64,000 nt of DNA, taken from the NCBI RefSeq assembly GCF_022802975.1, contig NZ_JAFEVZ010000001.1, positions 62,001 to 126,000 of the forward strand, written 5' to 3'. Origin of the DNA: Flavobacterium pectinovorum. Lineage in GTDB: Bacteria; Bacteroidota; Bacteroidia; Flavobacteriales; Flavobacteriaceae. A program made the translations under genes and the position numbers. Of this stretch, positions 24,676 through 31,962 are shown one piece after another. Each line of letters starts with the position of its first letter. Positions within the stretch are counted from its first letter, which is position 1. The notes under the pieces were generated by a model. That model made no database searches, was not told the origin of the DNA, and was given only the letters and a program-made list of their open reading frames with translations.

Positions 24676-25566
24676 TTAAATTAAAGTAAAACCTGATTTC
24701 AAGGCAATTTTGTCGTTTTTAAACAAATAGATGGTATAATTTCCTTTTGATAAAGCAGACAAAGGCAGACCTGATATTTCTTCTAAATTTTCTCCTGCAT
24801 AACTATAGTCTTCGTGGTAACTGTAATCTAAAACAATGGAACCAAATTTATGAGAAAGTCTGTACCCTATTACATCTCCTTCGGGATTGATAATTTGAAC
24901 ATAATATCTTCCTTTTGAATCGTTTACATTTGAATTTCCACGTATCAAAAATTTGATCCTGCAAAAATTAACCATATCGGATTTATCCGTTGTAACCATT
25001 TTGGTCAACGTTTTGTTTGCAGAATAAGTTTCTACTCTCAAATTGGCAAAAACTACATTTTTACTTTTAGTAACATTAAGGTGTTCAGAAAGACTTGTAC
25101 CACGATTCGATGACAAATTAACTTTAGTATTATCGTAACCGCTGCCATTGCTTTCTTCTTTATTTTTTAAAACAGTCAATGTACTGTCTTGTTTGTTTTT
25201 TAAAGCTTCGTATTTCTCCACCAATTCCATTTTATCACTTTTGAGGAGTGTTACCTGCTTTCTGAGTTTTATAACTTCTGTTTTGTATTTGTTCAGTTCT
25301 TCTACAGTGGCTTTTGATTCTTTTAATTCATCAATCAGATTGGTGATTTTTTGCTGTTCTACCAATAACTCTTCTTTAATAGAGCTGTTTTCATTGATTA
25401 CAGATGCAATTGAATCCCTGGATTTGGTAAGATTGTCAATTAATGCTGTTTTTTCAGTATTGAGTTTAGCATTACTTTCATATAGGTAATAGGAATAGCC
25501 TCCTACAAGTAATAATAAAAGTGATAAAATGAGTGGTTTTTTGTTAGTGCTTTTCTTCTCTGTCAT
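24676..25566 (-). CDS. Membrane-anchored coiled-coil protein, unknown function
   Basis: The 296 residues show one N-terminal membrane anchor (about 11-28, PLILSLLLLLVGGYSYYLY), a coiled coil of about 100 residues (about 30-130, rich in heptad L/I with K/E, as in VEELNKYKTEVIKLRKQV) and a C-terminal globular part of about 150 residues. The globular part is rich in beta-type sequence (NFCRIKFLIRGNSN, RYYVQIINPEGDVIGYRL) and ends in a strand-like KIALKSGFTLI. It should project into the periplasm. It precedes the OmpA-domain gene on the same strand and probably works with it. No family is recognised. Confidence 0.75.
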   Translation of the reverse strand: MTEKKSTNKKPLILSLLLLLVGGYSYYLYESNAKLNTEKTALIDNLTKSRDSIASVINENSSIKEELLVEQQKITNLIDELKESKATVEELNKYKTEVIKLRKQVTLLKSDKMELVEKYEALKNKQDSTLTVLKNKEESNGSGYDNTKVNLSSNRGTSLSEHLNVTKSKNVVFANLRVETYSANKTLTKMVTTDKSDMVNFCRIKFLIRGNSNVNDSKGRYYVQIINPEGDVIGYRLSHKFGSIVLDYSYHEDYSYAGENLEEISGLPLSALSKGNYTIYLFKNDKIALKSGFTLI

Positions 25567-26057
25567 AGTTTTTTTTTTTTCAAATTTATAAAATGAAAAA
25601 TTTCACACCAAGCTATTTAGGACTAAAAGTCTTTTTGTGGAGTATTATTGTATTATCAGTATAAAAGCATTTTTTATTTTATTAATTAGTTATTTTTTCA
25701 CAATCGAAATAATTATTTGAAAAAAATAACATTTTTAATGAATATGTTTCAATGCTGAAATTGCTGTTTTTTCGCTCTTAGATGTCGTTTTTCCTCATTC
25801 ATAAAACTCAAAAACGGCTATGATATCCAAATAAACCCCATAAAAACGGGCATTTTATTTACTGAGAAATAATAATAATGTATAAAAATCAATAAAAAAA
25901 ATAAGACCTTTGAACATTAATCAAAAGCCTTATTTTGGATTTAAACTAAAAATCAGGTTTTTTTTTTTTTAATCCCTGTTTTTATATGTAAAGTGTTGTT
26001 TGTTAGTTTAAAAATATTATTGCAGATGTATAGAATATGTCTCTGCTTTTTTAATTT
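25567..26057. other. AT-rich intergenic region without a gene
   Basis: These 491 bases are strongly AT-rich and no coding frame of useful length is seen. An imperfect hairpin AATAAGACCTTTGA...TCAAAAGCCTTATT at about 25909-25936 followed by AT runs could be a terminator, perhaps for the hydrolase gene on the minus strand. Confidence 0.5.
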
Positions 26058-26828
26058 TTATAACTTTTCGTACCAATTCAAAATATAATCAGCGATTTCT
26101 TCCCAGCCTTTTTCGCCACAGATATAATGGCTTTTATCTTCAAAAATTTTCAAATCAACTTTGCTGTTAGAGTCTTTGTATTGACTGGCAATTTTTTTAG
26201 TTAATTCTGGTGGAAATATAGCGTCTTTTCCTCCTCCAATAAACAAAATCGGTTGATGTGGTTTTTTAAAATTGGCATTAGAAAAAGACTTCAGTAGTGT
26301 TTCTCTTCCAATTTTTCTGCTTTCAGGAACGGCAATTAAATCATAAGCTTTGTCTTGTTCTGGTTTTGAAAGCGTATTGAAAAATGCCCGGTTATACCAG
26401 TCTCTGGTTCCTAAATAATATTTTTTAAGGGAAAAGAAATTAACTGCCGGCCAGACAATTTTTACAGTAGAAAATGGTGGAAAAACATTTTTTGGAGGAG
26501 CTCCATTGATACTCACCGCAGCATCTACTTTATCAAGGTCCAGAAGTTTTTGTACTGCGAGTCCTGCCATCGAATGACCAATAACGAGTGGTTTTTCGGG
26601 TAATCGATCAATAAATCTTGCTATTTTGGTTACGACATCAATAAAACCCGTTTCGACAAGTTCATGGTGAAGCGTCTTTCTTAGTCTTGAAGGATCTCCT
26701 TCATGTCCTGGGTTTGGAGGTGCATAAACAGTGAATCCTTTTTGCTGAAAATAAGTTTCCCATTCAGACCAGCTATTATTATTCACGAACATGCCGTGTA
26801 CTAATACAATTGTTTTTGATTTTGACAT
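26058..26828 (-). CDS. Alpha/beta hydrolase
   Basis: The 256-residue protein is a single alpha/beta-hydrolase fold without signal peptide. Visible are LVHGMF (oxyanion loop, about residues 9-14), the nucleophile elbow VIGHSMAGLA (Ser near residue 84), the acid loop FIGGGKDAIFPPE and the histidine in DKSHYICGEKGW. The lid region between the nucleophile and the acid holds aromatic residues (FFSLKKYYLGTRDWYN). It resembles small carboxylesterase or AB hydrolase-1 proteins; the substrate is not predictable. It is a single gene with AT-rich spaces on both sides. Confidence 0.9.
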   Translation of the reverse strand: MSKSKTIVLVHGMFVNNNSWSEWETYFQQKGFTVYAPPNPGHEGDPSRLRKTLHHELVETGFIDVVTKIARFIDRLPEKPLVIGHSMAGLAVQKLLDLDKVDAAVSINGAPPKNVFPPFSTVKIVWPAVNFFSLKKYYLGTRDWYNRAFFNTLSKPEQDKAYDLIAVPESRKIGRETLLKSFSNANFKKPHQPILFIGGGKDAIFPPELTKKIASQYKDSNSKVDLKIFEDKSHYICGEKGWEEIADYILNWYEKL

Positions 26829-27351
26829 TATATAATTTGTTTAAATTAGGGTGTTTTTTAAATTCAAAATATGGTTAATGCAAAATGAGAGACATCCTGT
26901 CAAAATTTTTCAGGTCGTTAGTAATTGGTAGTCTTTTTTTTACGAAAATACAAATTAAAAATTATGATTTTAATTTTAGAATATTGTTTTTTTGTTAATT
27001 AGTGTTTTTTATTATTAATGGTTTTAGCAGCTACAAAGAGGTAGAAGCGAATGCTTAAAAAAATAATATGATTGCTGATTTTTAATATTAAATGGCTTTG
27101 CAGAATTGGCAATCAAATATTTAGCTGAATGAAATCTTAAATGCTTCACCAGTTTGCTATTGCTTGCGTCAAAAATAATTAATCCTCAATCTAAAATTGT
27201 TTATAGTAATGAAATTAAGACAGTGACTGTTTGAAAAGTGCTTTTCGGACAGCCTCTTTTTCTGAATGTCATATTGCAACTCCAGTCGATGAGTTTCATC
27301 AGATAAAAGATATGCTTGATTTAGATTAAATATCGCTTTGCTCTTTTATTT
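26829..27351. other. AT-rich intergenic region with one strong hairpin
   Basis: No gene is seen in 523 bases. A hairpin GAAAAGTGCTTTTC flanked by CTGTTT and GGACAG (about 27225-27260) continues into CCTCTTTTTCTG and resembles a terminator. The rest is AT-rich sequence with short direct words only. Confidence 0.45.
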
Positions 27352-27717
27352 TTAACCAACAAGTGTTGTTATGCCGCTATTGATGTCAATTTCTGCAAAA
27401 TTGTGTTTTCCCATAACGATAAGAAGTTTGTTTGTATTATAGCCAACATATCGTATTTCAGGATTTCCATTTTTTGGTTTTCCGCAAACAGAAATTACAT
27501 TGGTTTGCCATTTCAATTTGCTTCTTTTGTAGGCAGAAATTGTTTGCAAATCGTTTTCAACATAGTAGATTATGTTGTTTTTTTTAATTCCTCTTTTTTG
27601 TGTTTTTGCAAAATTTATTTCAGAGTTTTTTGAAATTAAGGCCTCGTTGAATTTTTCAGCAATACCGGTTTGAGTTACAAAAAAGGTTAACATAGATAAC
27701 TTTAAAAAAGGTTTCAT
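27352..27717 (-). CDS. Small secreted protein of unknown function
   Basis: A 121-residue protein when started at the ATG at 27717, with a leader MKPFLKLSMLTFFVTQTGIA. The frame extends upstream to 27792, but a perfect -7 element TATATTTG on the minus strand (27755-27748) lies within that extension, so the shorter form is preferred. The mature part is basic (KTQKRGIKKNNIIYYVENDL, YKRSKLKWQTNVI) and has one Cys (SVCGKPKNG). It then becomes strand-like (IRYVGYNTNKLLIVMGKHNF). No family is recognised. It stands alone beyond the terminator of the binding-protein gene. Confidence 0.6.
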   Translation of the reverse strand: MKPFLKLSMLTFFVTQTGIAEKFNEALISKNSEINFAKTQKRGIKKNNIIYYVENDLQTISAYKRSKLKWQTNVISVCGKPKNGNPEIRYVGYNTNKLLIVMGKHNFAEIDINSGITTLVG

Positions 27718-27799
27718 TTGGATAGAATTTGGGGTTCTTAATCGGTTCAAATATAAATAATTAAAGCGTATAATGTGTTTTTTGGAAGCCAAAAAAAGA

Positions 27800-27827
27800 T
27801 ACCCTTTTCCGAAATAGGAAAAGGGTA
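27800..27827 (-). terminator. Terminator after the second nitrate-binding-protein gene
   Basis: ACCCTTTTCC (27801-27810) and GGAAAAGGGT (27817-27826) form a perfect stem. On the minus strand it is followed by ATCTTTTTTT. Confidence 0.85.
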
Positions 27828-27907
27828 AAATATATAGGTTAATTTTAAATAAAAATTATTTTTTCAAGCTAAAAATTTTGGGATTCATAGAAATAATGAT
27901 TAGGCAG

Positions 27908-29296
27908 TTAATCTTTAATTCCAATTTTAAAACCTTTAATGTATTCCAAAGGCTTTTTTCCGTCATAAAGAATGTTATCAATAAATTCTGTGGTTGCGGG
28001 TTTATACCCATCCGTTACCGGAATTTCGGCTTTTGTTAAAAAACCTTCTTCCATTAATAATTTGGCAGCGTTCATCCAGATTTCAGGTTTGTAAACTTCT
28101 TTAATTTTAGAATGATACCATTCGTTTGTTTTAGATTCTGAAATTTGTCCCCAGCGTTTCATTTGTGTCAAAAACCAAATACCATCAGAATAATAAGGGT
28201 AGGTGGCGTTGTATCTGAAAAAAACATTAAAATCAGGAACAGACCGTATATCGCCTTTTTCAAATTCAAATGTTCCCAACATAGAATTATCGATTACTCT
28301 CTTTTCTCCGTCAACATAAGCCGATTTTGATAAGATACGGGTTGCTTCTTTTCTGTTTACAGGATCATCGAGCCATTTTCCGGCTTTAATTAATGCTTTG
28401 GTAATAGCAATGGTTGTATTTGGATACTTTTCTACAAATTCCTTTGTCATCACAAATACTTTTTCAGGATGGTTTTTCCAGATTTCCCTACTCGTTACAA
28501 CTGGTACTCCAATTCCTTGATCGACCGCCTGCTGATTCCATGGCTCTCCAACACAATAAGCATTTATGGTACCTGCGAGCAATGTTTCAGGCATTTGTGG
28601 TGGTGCCGTTACATTCAGCAATACGTCTCCGCCTGTGGTTCCTTTGCTTCCCTGGATATTGTTATTGCTGTAAAATCCGGGATTGATTCCGGCAGCTGCA
28701 AGCCAGTAGCGCAATTGATAATTATGATTAGAATAGGCCGAAACGACTCCTATAACAAAAGGTTTTTTTAGTTTTTTATACATGTTTAAAGCCGGCATCA
28801 GAGCGCTTGCCGGTATAGGGTGTACAGGTCTGCCATATTCCTGCGGAATACTGTCTGCAATTTTTGACCAGATATCTTTAGATACTGTAATGGCATTACC
28901 ATTCAAATCCATAGAAAATGTGGTAACCAGCGCACCCTGTCTTCCACAGCCTACTGCTGCAGCGATGGGCTGGCCAGCAAGCATCTGTGCACCATCTATT
29001 TGCTGGTCAAGAACTTTGTCTAAAATATCTCTCCAGTTAGCCTGTACTTCCAGTTTTACATTTAAGCCTTCAGCTTCAAAAAAACCAAGATGCTTTGCAA
29101 TTGCCAATGGAGCCATGTCCGTAAGTTTAATGAATCCTATGGTTACATTTGGTTTCTCCAGAACTAATTTTTTTGTTGTTGGAGGATCTGGTATCCCGGG
29201 TTTAAAAGATGTCCAGTTTGTATTTTTTCCTCTAAAACTAAAAATAATAAAGGGTACAATAATAAGCATAGAAAATCTAAGTAAGGTTGGTTTCAT
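27908..29296 (-). CDS. Second NrtA/CmpA-type substrate-binding protein
   Basis: The 462 residues start with a hydrophobic leader (LLRFSMLIIVPFIIFSF) and a proline-rich linker (GIPDPPTTKK), then the NrtA fold: VTIGFIKLTDMAPLAIAKHL, WRDILDKVLDQQIDGAQML, LNVTAPPQMPETL and NAYCVGEPWNQQAV. It is longer than the 404-residue paralogue at 15393 and has extra loops, closer in length to cyanobacterial NrtA. There is no permease next to it; the NarK gene lies upstream on the same strand, separated by a hairpin at 29430-29468. It may deliver nitrate to the importer at 16755-18547 or act as a periplasmic nitrate sensor (inference). Unlike NasS, it has a leader. Confidence 0.88.
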   Translation of the reverse strand: MKPTLLRFSMLIIVPFIIFSFRGKNTNWTSFKPGIPDPPTTKKLVLEKPNVTIGFIKLTDMAPLAIAKHLGFFEAEGLNVKLEVQANWRDILDKVLDQQIDGAQMLAGQPIAAAVGCGRQGALVTTFSMDLNGNAITVSKDIWSKIADSIPQEYGRPVHPIPASALMPALNMYKKLKKPFVIGVVSAYSNHNYQLRYWLAAAGINPGFYSNNNIQGSKGTTGGDVLLNVTAPPQMPETLLAGTINAYCVGEPWNQQAVDQGIGVPVVTSREIWKNHPEKVFVMTKEFVEKYPNTTIAITKALIKAGKWLDDPVNRKEATRILSKSAYVDGEKRVIDNSMLGTFEFEKGDIRSVPDFNVFFRYNATYPYYSDGIWFLTQMKRWGQISESKTNEWYHSKIKEVYKPEIWMNAAKLLMEEGFLTKAEIPVTDGYKPATTEFIDNILYDGKKPLEYIKGFKIGIKD

Positions 29297-29429
29297 ACGG
29301 ACTGGTTTTTAGGTTATAAAATAATTTGGGTATTTCACTCTAAAGAATAAGAGTGCTGAAATATTTCTTTAAGAAAATATTGTATTCTTTTTAAAATGAT
29401 TAAGATCAGTGACTTAGTGGGGGATTTTA

Positions 29430-29468
29430 TAAAAAAGAGCTCCTGAAATTAATCAGAAACTCTTTTTT
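29430..29468 (-). terminator. Terminator after narK
   Basis: AAAAAAGAGCTCCTGA pairs imperfectly with TCAGAAACTCTTTTTT around AATTAA between narK and the binding-protein gene. Confidence 0.7.
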
Positions 29469-29568
29469 GAATCCTTTTTTGGTGGTAAAAAAGGAAAAAA
29501 CAGAACAATTTTGGCTTTAGCCTAATTCAAATAACTAAATAACTATGAATTAAAAAAATATAAAAAGC

Positions 29569-31047
29569 TTATCGTCTATCTATTACTTTTGACAAAACTG
29601 GTTGTTTTTCGTTCATGATTTTGGTAATCGTATAATGCATCCAGATCAAACATATAACAGAAAGAAGCAGAATAAAAATCCATGAACTTGACCAGATTCC
29701 GGTTGCGGTTAATAAGTATCCAAAGATAATTGGTCCAAAGAAACCTCCTAAACCGCCAATCATACCTACCATTCCGCCAACTACTCCAACTTCAGTCGGG
29801 AAATATTCAGGAATGTGTTTGTAAACGGCTGCTTTTCCTATTCCCCAGGAAATTCCAATCAAAATGACCAACACTAAGAAAACCCACATATTGGCATCAA
29901 ATTTAATTACGGTAATTCCTTTGGCAAGCAATTCTTTTTTCTTTACAGGTTGATTTTGTTCAACAACAACCTGCTGCCAGGATGTGCTGGTTGGAAAAAT
30001 GGTGTTTTCTGCTGTTGTTTCCTTTTTTTGTGCTATAGCAAAATTTGTTTCTCCAATTTTAATGTTCTCATTTGAAACAGCAGTTATTATTCCTTTTTTG
30101 GTAGCCAAAACTCCGGGACCATTAGTGATAATTTCCATTTTCGGAACCATTAATAAAGCGCTCAGAACAACAGATGAACTCAATACCCAGTACATTACTT
30201 TTCTGGCTCCAAATTTATCTGATAAATAACCTCCAAAAGCCCTGATTACTCCTGAAGGCAAACTAAACATAGTAGCAAATAAACCTCCCATTACAAGGCT
30301 GGTTTGATAAACGTTCATGAAATTTGGCAATAACCATTGTGAGTAGGCTACAAAACATCCAAAAACTAAGAAGTAGTAAGCTCCAAAACGCCAAACACGA
30401 GCCGATTTTAAAGAGCCCAACATTTGCGAAACACTTTTAGTATTGTTTTCTATTTTTTTATTTTTTGCGAATAATAAAAAGGCTACCCCAATTACAACCA
30501 ATGCAACAGCATAGATAACAGGAAGTATTTTCCATCCGTTTTGAGGGTCATCTATTGAAAAATGATTTAATAACGAAGGTGCTAAAAAAGTAGTAATTGC
30601 GGCTCCGGCATTCCCCATTCCGAAGATTCCCAAAGCACGTCCCTGCCATTCTTTTGGATACCAAATAGAAGTATATCCAATCCCGACAGCGAAACTTGTA
30701 CCTACCATTCCAAACAAAAAGCTCAATACGGCAAACATCAAAAAGCTATCGGCAAAAGGCAATAAAAATAAAGGAATTGAACATAGTAACAGTAATAATG
30801 AAAATACGTATTTGCCACCAAATTTATCTGTAAGTATCCCTATTGGCAAACGCATTACAGATCCGGTAAGAATTGGGATTCCCAATAACCAGCCTACCTG
30901 AACAACGCTCCAGTTAAAAATACCGTTGTCGACTAAAAAGGTTACTAAAACTCCATTTAAGGTCCAACAGGCAAAACACACCGTAAATGCCAATGTGTTT
31001 AAAAATAAAATTTTGTGTGATTGCGATAATGAATTCGTATTTGTCAT
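29569..31047 (-). CDS. narK: NarK-type nitrate/nitrite transporter with a large extra loop
   Basis: The 492-residue MFS protein has the NNP-family signs: GWLLGIPILTGSVMRLPIGILTDKFGGKYV at the N-terminal half, FGMGNAGAAITTFLAPSL (nitrate signature, about residues 145-160) and VGGMVGMIGGLGGFFGPI in the C-terminal half. Twelve membrane segments are plausible. Between about residues 302 and 385, after the first helix of the C-terminal half, there is an additional soluble segment (IITNGPGVLATKKGIITAVS, VVVEQNQPVKKKELLAKGIT). Its VEQNQPVKKKELL hairpin resembles a lipoyl/HlyD-type beta-hairpin. The promoter shares a TACGT box and -7 spacing with nasA. It would import nitrate or exchange nitrate with nitrite. 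Confidence 0.92.
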   Translation of the reverse strand: MTNTNSLSQSHKILFLNTLAFTVCFACWTLNGVLVTFLVDNGIFNWSVVQVGWLLGIPILTGSVMRLPIGILTDKFGGKYVFSLLLLLCSIPLFLLPFADSFLMFAVLSFLFGMVGTSFAVGIGYTSIWYPKEWQGRALGIFGMGNAGAAITTFLAPSLLNHFSIDDPQNGWKILPVIYAVALVVIGVAFLLFAKNKKIENNTKSVSQMLGSLKSARVWRFGAYYFLVFGCFVAYSQWLLPNFMNVYQTSLVMGGLFATMFSLPSGVIRAFGGYLSDKFGARKVMYWVLSSSVVLSALLMVPKMEIITNGPGVLATKKGIITAVSNENIKIGETNFAIAQKKETTAENTIFPTSTSWQQVVVEQNQPVKKKELLAKGITVIKFDANMWVFLVLVILIGISWGIGKAAVYKHIPEYFPTEVGVVGGMVGMIGGLGGFFGPIIFGYLLTATGIWSSSWIFILLLSVICLIWMHYTITKIMNEKQPVLSKVIDRR

Positions 31048-31065
31048 GGTACTTATATTTTTTGG

Positions 31066-31087
31066 TAAAAATAAGTACTATAACGTA
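31066..31087 (-). promoter_or_regulatory. narK promoter with TACGT box
   Basis: On the minus strand TACGT (31087-31083) is followed by TATTTTTA at 31073-31066, about 19 bases before the start codon. The offset between box and -7-like element (10 bases) and the string TACTTATTTTT equal those in front of nasA (12645-12624). Confidence 0.55.
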
Positions 31088-31090
31088 GTT

Positions 31091-31115
31091 AAAAACTGCG
31101 AAAACGCAGTTTTTT
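31091..31115 (-). terminator. Terminator after the NarL-type regulator
   Basis: AAAAACTGCG (31091-31100) and CGCAGTTTTT (31106-31115) form a perfect 10-bp stem with a 5-base loop, between the regulator and narK. Two TACGTA boxes (31125-31130, 31135-31140) lie just before the regulator stop. Confidence 0.7.
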
Positions 31116-31148
31116 AAAAATATTTACGTAATTATACGTAGTTTTTTT

Positions 31149-31808
31149 TTACAATAAAGAATATTCAGTCGCTTTATTGGAAAGTTCCATTAAGTTTTTG
31201 ACTTTTAATTTTTTCATTAAGTTAAAACGGTGTACTTCAGCAGTACGTTTGCTTATATCTAACGCTTCAGCTATTTCTTTATTTCCTTTTCCGGATAATA
31301 AAAGGGTCAAAATTTCTTTTTCTCTTTTGGTTATCATCATTTCTTCGCCCAAATTTTGTTTTGGCTCTGCTGAAAGGGATGAACTTGTTAACTGACCTAT
31401 AAGGATAGAGGAAATATCACCGCTAAAATATTTTCCGCCATTGGCTACAGTATGCAATGCTTTCAGGAATTCATCTTTACTGGAACCTTTTAGTAAATAA
31501 CCGTCTGCACCTGCTTTTATAGATTTTAATACATATTCTTCCGATTCGTGCATCGAAAGCATAATGATTTTTACAGTGTTATTATCGTTTCTAAGTTTTT
31601 CTACTACTTCGATACCGGTTAAGTTTGGCATGCGAATATCTACTATAAGTAAATCGGGTTTATTGGCGGTAACAACTTCAAGCGCATCTGCACCATCTAT
31701 TGCTTCTCCAACAACCTCTATGTTTGCTTCATTTTCAAGTAAAGATTTGATTCCATCTCTTACAAAAACATGGTCGTCTGCTAGCACAACGCGAATAATA
31801 TCACTCAT
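31149..31808 (-). CDS. NarL/LuxR-type response regulator
   Basis: The receiver domain (about residues 1-120) has VVLADDHVFVRDG and LLIVDIRMPNLTG, with the phospho-acceptor Asp in VDIRMP. The LuxR-type helix-turn-helix (about 150-215) reads TKREKEILTLLLSGKGNKEIAEALDISKRTAEVHRFNLMKKL. The frame extends upstream to an ATG at 31850, but receivers of this family begin a few residues before VVLADD, and a TACGTA box (31838-31843) lies in the extension. The ATG at 31808 is therefore preferred (219 residues). Placement beside narK suggests nitrate-responsive control, as with NarL. No kinase gene is adjacent. Confidence 0.9.
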   Translation of the reverse strand: MSDIIRVVLADDHVFVRDGIKSLLENEANIEVVGEAIDGADALEVVTANKPDLLIVDIRMPNLTGIEVVEKLRNDNNTVKIIMLSMHESEEYVLKSIKAGADGYLLKGSSKDEFLKALHTVANGGKYFSGDISSILIGQLTSSSLSAEPKQNLGEEMMITKREKEILTLLLSGKGNKEIAEALDISKRTAEVHRFNLMKKLKVKNLMELSNKATEYSLL

Positions 31809-31933
31809 AATTCTACTTAATTTTGATTCTAAACTTTTACGTATATTCATCTATAACGAGGCGCTAAGATACGTAATTTTTAAATTAAGAAATTAGTTAA
31901 TTACAAAATATGAAAATGATAAGCATAAAAAAA

Positions 31934-31954
31934 CCGATACTGAAAAAGTATCGG
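31934..31954 (-). terminator. Terminator after the U32 gene
   Basis: CCGATACT (31934-31941) and AGTATCGG (31947-31954) form a stem followed on the minus strand by TTTTTTTATG. Confidence 0.85.
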
Positions 31955-31962
31955 CTTGTATT

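Noticed and set aside
23515-25566. Type VI secretion or MotB/ZorB-type motor components
   Set aside because: The OmpA and coiled-coil architecture is suggestive only; no VgrG, Hcp, sheath, ClpV or MotA-like gene is in the window.
28782-29312. Protein on the plus strand opposite the second nitrate-binding protein
   Set aside because: The open stretch mirrors a strong gene on the other strand, has no recognisable domain, and lacks a promoter; it is a shadow.
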